Below are positions 56,601 through 56,948 of a DNA stretch of 56,948 nt, one piece after another. A program made the position numbers and the translations under genes. The notes under the pieces were generated by a model. That model saw only the letters and a list, made by a program, of their open reading frames with translations. It was not told the DNA's origin and ran no database searches. This stretch comes from CAZYQW01 sp964649825 (GTDB lineage Bacteria; Planctomycetota; B15-G4; JADJEK01): positions 1 through 56,948 of the forward strand of contig CAZYQW010000139.1 of the NCBI GenBank assembly GCA_964649825.1, given 5' to 3'. The number at the start of each line of letters is the position of its first letter. Position 1 is the first letter of the stretch.

Positions 56601-56948
56601 GATCCCCGGACGCGCCGCTTCCGGCTCGCGCGTCAGCACCTCGACGGGCAACGTGAACGGAACGTCGGCGAGCACGCGTTGCCGCGGCGCGCCCCCGGCA
56701 TCGATGAAGGCGGTGCGGAGCGAGGGGTGGCGGAGGATCGCGGCGTGGATCGCGGCCTCGAGCGCGGCGACGTCGAGGGGGCCGCGGACGTGCACGGCGG
56801 ACGTCATGTGGTACGCGGCCGACTCCGGGTTCAACTGCTGCAGAAACCAGAGGCGCTCCTGGGCGAAGGAGAGCGGGAGGTCGTCGTCGCGGCCGACGCG
56901 CGGGATCGGCGCGAGGGCGGTCGTCTTCGCGGCGGCGTCGATGGCGGC
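50682..56948 (-). CDS. non-ribosomal peptide synthetase, C-A-T-C-A-T, 5' end beyond the window
   Basis: At least 2088 residues are visible; the frame is open to the right edge. Condensation domain 1 begins 'LPLSFAQERLWFLQQLNPES' and has the active site 'HHVVSDAWS' (Ala for the usual Gly) near visible residue 158. Adenylation 1 has 'LYTSGSTGRPKGVV' near 613. Carrier 1 is 'FFALGGHSLLATQ' near 991. Condensation 2 has 'HHIVSDGWS' near 1184, adenylation 2 'IYTSGSTGRPKGVG' near 1659, and carrier 2 'FFLAGGNSLAAVE' near 2046. The protein ends 30-odd residues later with no thioesterase, reductase or terminal condensation domain, so release needs another protein. By alignment to GrsA from memory, the pocket residues read DAWQFGLIQK (module 1; similar to Gln-type codes) and DAWQIALVDK (module 2; no match recalled). 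The leading condensation domain implies an upstream partner or loading module. Confidence 0.92.
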   Translation of the reverse strand, partial: AAIDAAAKTTALAPIPRVGRDDDLPLSFAQERLWFLQQLNPESAAYHMTSAVHVRGPLDVAALEAAIHAAILRHPSLRTAFIDAGGAPRQRVLADVPFTLPVEVLTREPEAARPGIVRARASEEACRPFDLATPPLLHARLFRLDRDDHVLLLVQHHVVSDAWSTAILVRDVARAYVRVRAGSDARLEALPIAPADVAAWQRDRLDDAALDREIAWWRAKLDGAPPHLDLPVDRPRPAVRRGHGQEIRFEVAPSLARRAASFAADNDATLFATLLSAFQVLLSRLSGRRDVVIGTPISGRAHPDAEELVGPFVDTVAVRSILDGDAPFARHVETTRDDVLDAMEHQSLPFERVVDAVNPPRDTSRTPIFQVLFGLVNVPVEPIAATDLTIEPFAVDNETAKFDLSVTFVESPALAATVEFDADLFDERTIERWWSWFEALLGAFVEDPSRRLDDVPVGAADAVDRGPAVVLDLEARAHDAFERVARSSPDAVALEVGAEDWTYRELNDLANRLARKLRRAGVSPGDAVGIRLRRGPAMIASILAAWKAGGVYVPLDPSDPPERLAFYEEDAAVRLVIDDATIARWSYDLDRTPAVALECGTTGEDAAYVLYTSGSTGRPKGVVVPHRALVNHMQWMTRAFDFAADDRFLFKTPITFDASIWEFMVPLWIGARVIVAPPDAERDPAALAAVLRDRTPTVAQFVPSLLRALLVEPEFAPGSSLRHLFAGGETLDRALADRAIEVTGARIHNLYGPTETCIQALWHTVRDGEAATASGSIPIGRPIDNVILRVVDERGRSVPDGAAGELWIGGPGVALGYHAMPERTQESFLFDGDEPVYRTGDRVRRRGDGTYEFLGRADGQVKIRGVRVELGEVEAALSAQPGVVEAAADVRGDRLVAWIAGSADPSALRTGLAATLTRAMIPSTFVVIDELPRTRSGKVDRRALVDPGFTRGHAPFRAPEGDVETGLATIFAEVLHVDRVSIDDDFFALGGHSLLATQVVARARARLGVEIPLLALFESPTVEELARVVRTSTGAFVLPPIVPLPAIRSGAREPAEPLSFAQERIWFLHRLEPTSCEYHLPSAMRIVGRLDAPVLERAFASVIERHDTLRTSFHEVGGRPTARVAAAVEFRLRVRAFENDGDALEPHAIEARVIAEVNEPFDLERAPLLRAVLFAISPHQHVLVVVQHHIVSDGWSTGVLIREVAAAYVAIAAGRAPAFDPLPVRYRDVVRWERTAMAAELDRQLDAWRARLDGAPYSIDLPTDRPRPPLKTSRGRRLTFRLPAVLSHGVRGLGGSAGATVFMTLLSAFQVSLARWSGRTDVVVGTSIAHRRHLETEGLIGLFVNTLAIRTDLRDAPSFREALARTRDAALFAYAHQDLPFERLVEVINPPRDKSRTPLFQVFFDMVDVPVPPIAAETDEGISIEPVDFDAGTAKWDLALEIDDRGEEIAGTLDYNADLFDLETIERFRDQLQTLLEAAVAAPERAIDALPLLSPAERTRMIEIGETPDVPIDATRFVHVRVEEQAARAPGAIAIVDERTTWTYAELNARANRMARRLRELGAGPEVPIAVSLPRGPDALAAVLAVWKAGAAYLPLDPDDPAERCRFVLEDAGARVVITREWLDDESDAIARGPDANLDSVTAPDHLAYVIYTSGSTGRPKGVGVEHRALVNHVEWVRRSFDVGADDRFLLRTPLSFDASIWEIVHPLVAGARLVVADRDAARDPERLFELAERSRATVLQTVPSLLRTWLSHARFESLANLRHLICAGETLTGELSRVFHERMAELGLHVRLHNLYGPTEACVDATAYTCRGDEPSRRSVPIGRPITNARVYVVDEHLEPTPIGVSGEILIGGAGLARGYLGRPDLSAERFIASPLRAGERLYRTGDLGRWRADGELEFLGRLDDQVKVRGNRIELGEVEAALETHAGVVAAAAKVDRRRDRDRLLAYVVPRADATLDAAALRAFLLDRLPAHMIPERFALLDRLPLLSSEKVDRNALPPIDDAVDIPAAAPRDEVETEMVRVWCEVLGVDAVSVTDEFFLAGGNSLAAVELVARIEERFGVDVPLLDLFDGATPASLAARARGSAG

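Overview
The window looks like a chromosomal segment of a high-GC member of the Planctomycetota. The strongest markers are a paired DUF1549/DUF1553 cytochrome-c-like protein (PSCyt1/PSD1 type) with a DUF1501 Tat protein, a sigma factor fused to secreted domains, CRTAC1/ASPIC-UnbV and FG-GAP propeller proteins, an 'ELWxxDGTxxGT' repeat protein, and a DUF3299 protein. The species cannot be named from sequence alone. Coding regions are dense, and third-position GC is so high that long antisense reading frames are common; these were left out.

Layout. 0.06-5.1 kb: a solitary REP-type (IS200-like) transposase, a polyferredoxin with TPR repeats, a secreted protein and a small hypothetical gene. 5.2-19.2 kb (minus strand): a compact operon that looks like an antiphage system. 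It holds a SNF2 helicase fused to an N6-adenine methylase (frameshifted near its C-terminus), an uncharacterised 428-residue protein, a Schlafen/AlbA-type ATP-binding regulator, a 36-codon ORF and a 1747-residue DEAD helicase with DUF1998 and a Vsr-like nuclease tail. The parts resemble class 1 DISARM but are fused and rearranged, and no PLD nuclease (DrmC) is present. 19.3-28 kb: an FG-GAP protein, an HD phosphohydrolase, a CRTAC1-thioredoxin lipoprotein interrupted by an in-frame TGA (selenocysteine candidate) and a membrane-tethered ECF sigma factor. 28-33 kb: the DUF1501 and PSCyt1/DUF1549/DUF1553 pair. 33.4-38.8 kb: an enoyl-CoA hydratase, a LolD/FtsX-like ABC pair with a His/acid-rich permease, a putative metallopeptidase, a membrane protein and DUF3299; together these recall the Vibrio Zrg zinc-uptake genes. 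38.8-45.1 kb: a WD40 protein, a CPBP protease, an MFS transporter and an aldo-keto reductase/polynucleotide kinase/phosphatase fusion. 45.1-47.4 kb: a secreted Cys-rich protein, also interrupted by TGA, and a decayed ATPase/DUF3226 module. 47.5-56.9 kb: a 17-repeat secreted protein and a C-A-T-C-A-T NRPS that runs off the right edge.

Two observations stand out. The first is the TGA at 24087. It lies inside an otherwise continuous protein and is followed by a perfect 6-bp hairpin with a GGUC loop 17 nt downstream, much like the E. coli fdhF SECIS. The second is the 14-kb helicase-methylase-Schlafen-helicase/nuclease operon, whose domain fusions do not match any system I can name exactly. No tRNA, rRNA, CRISPR array or replication origin was recognised.
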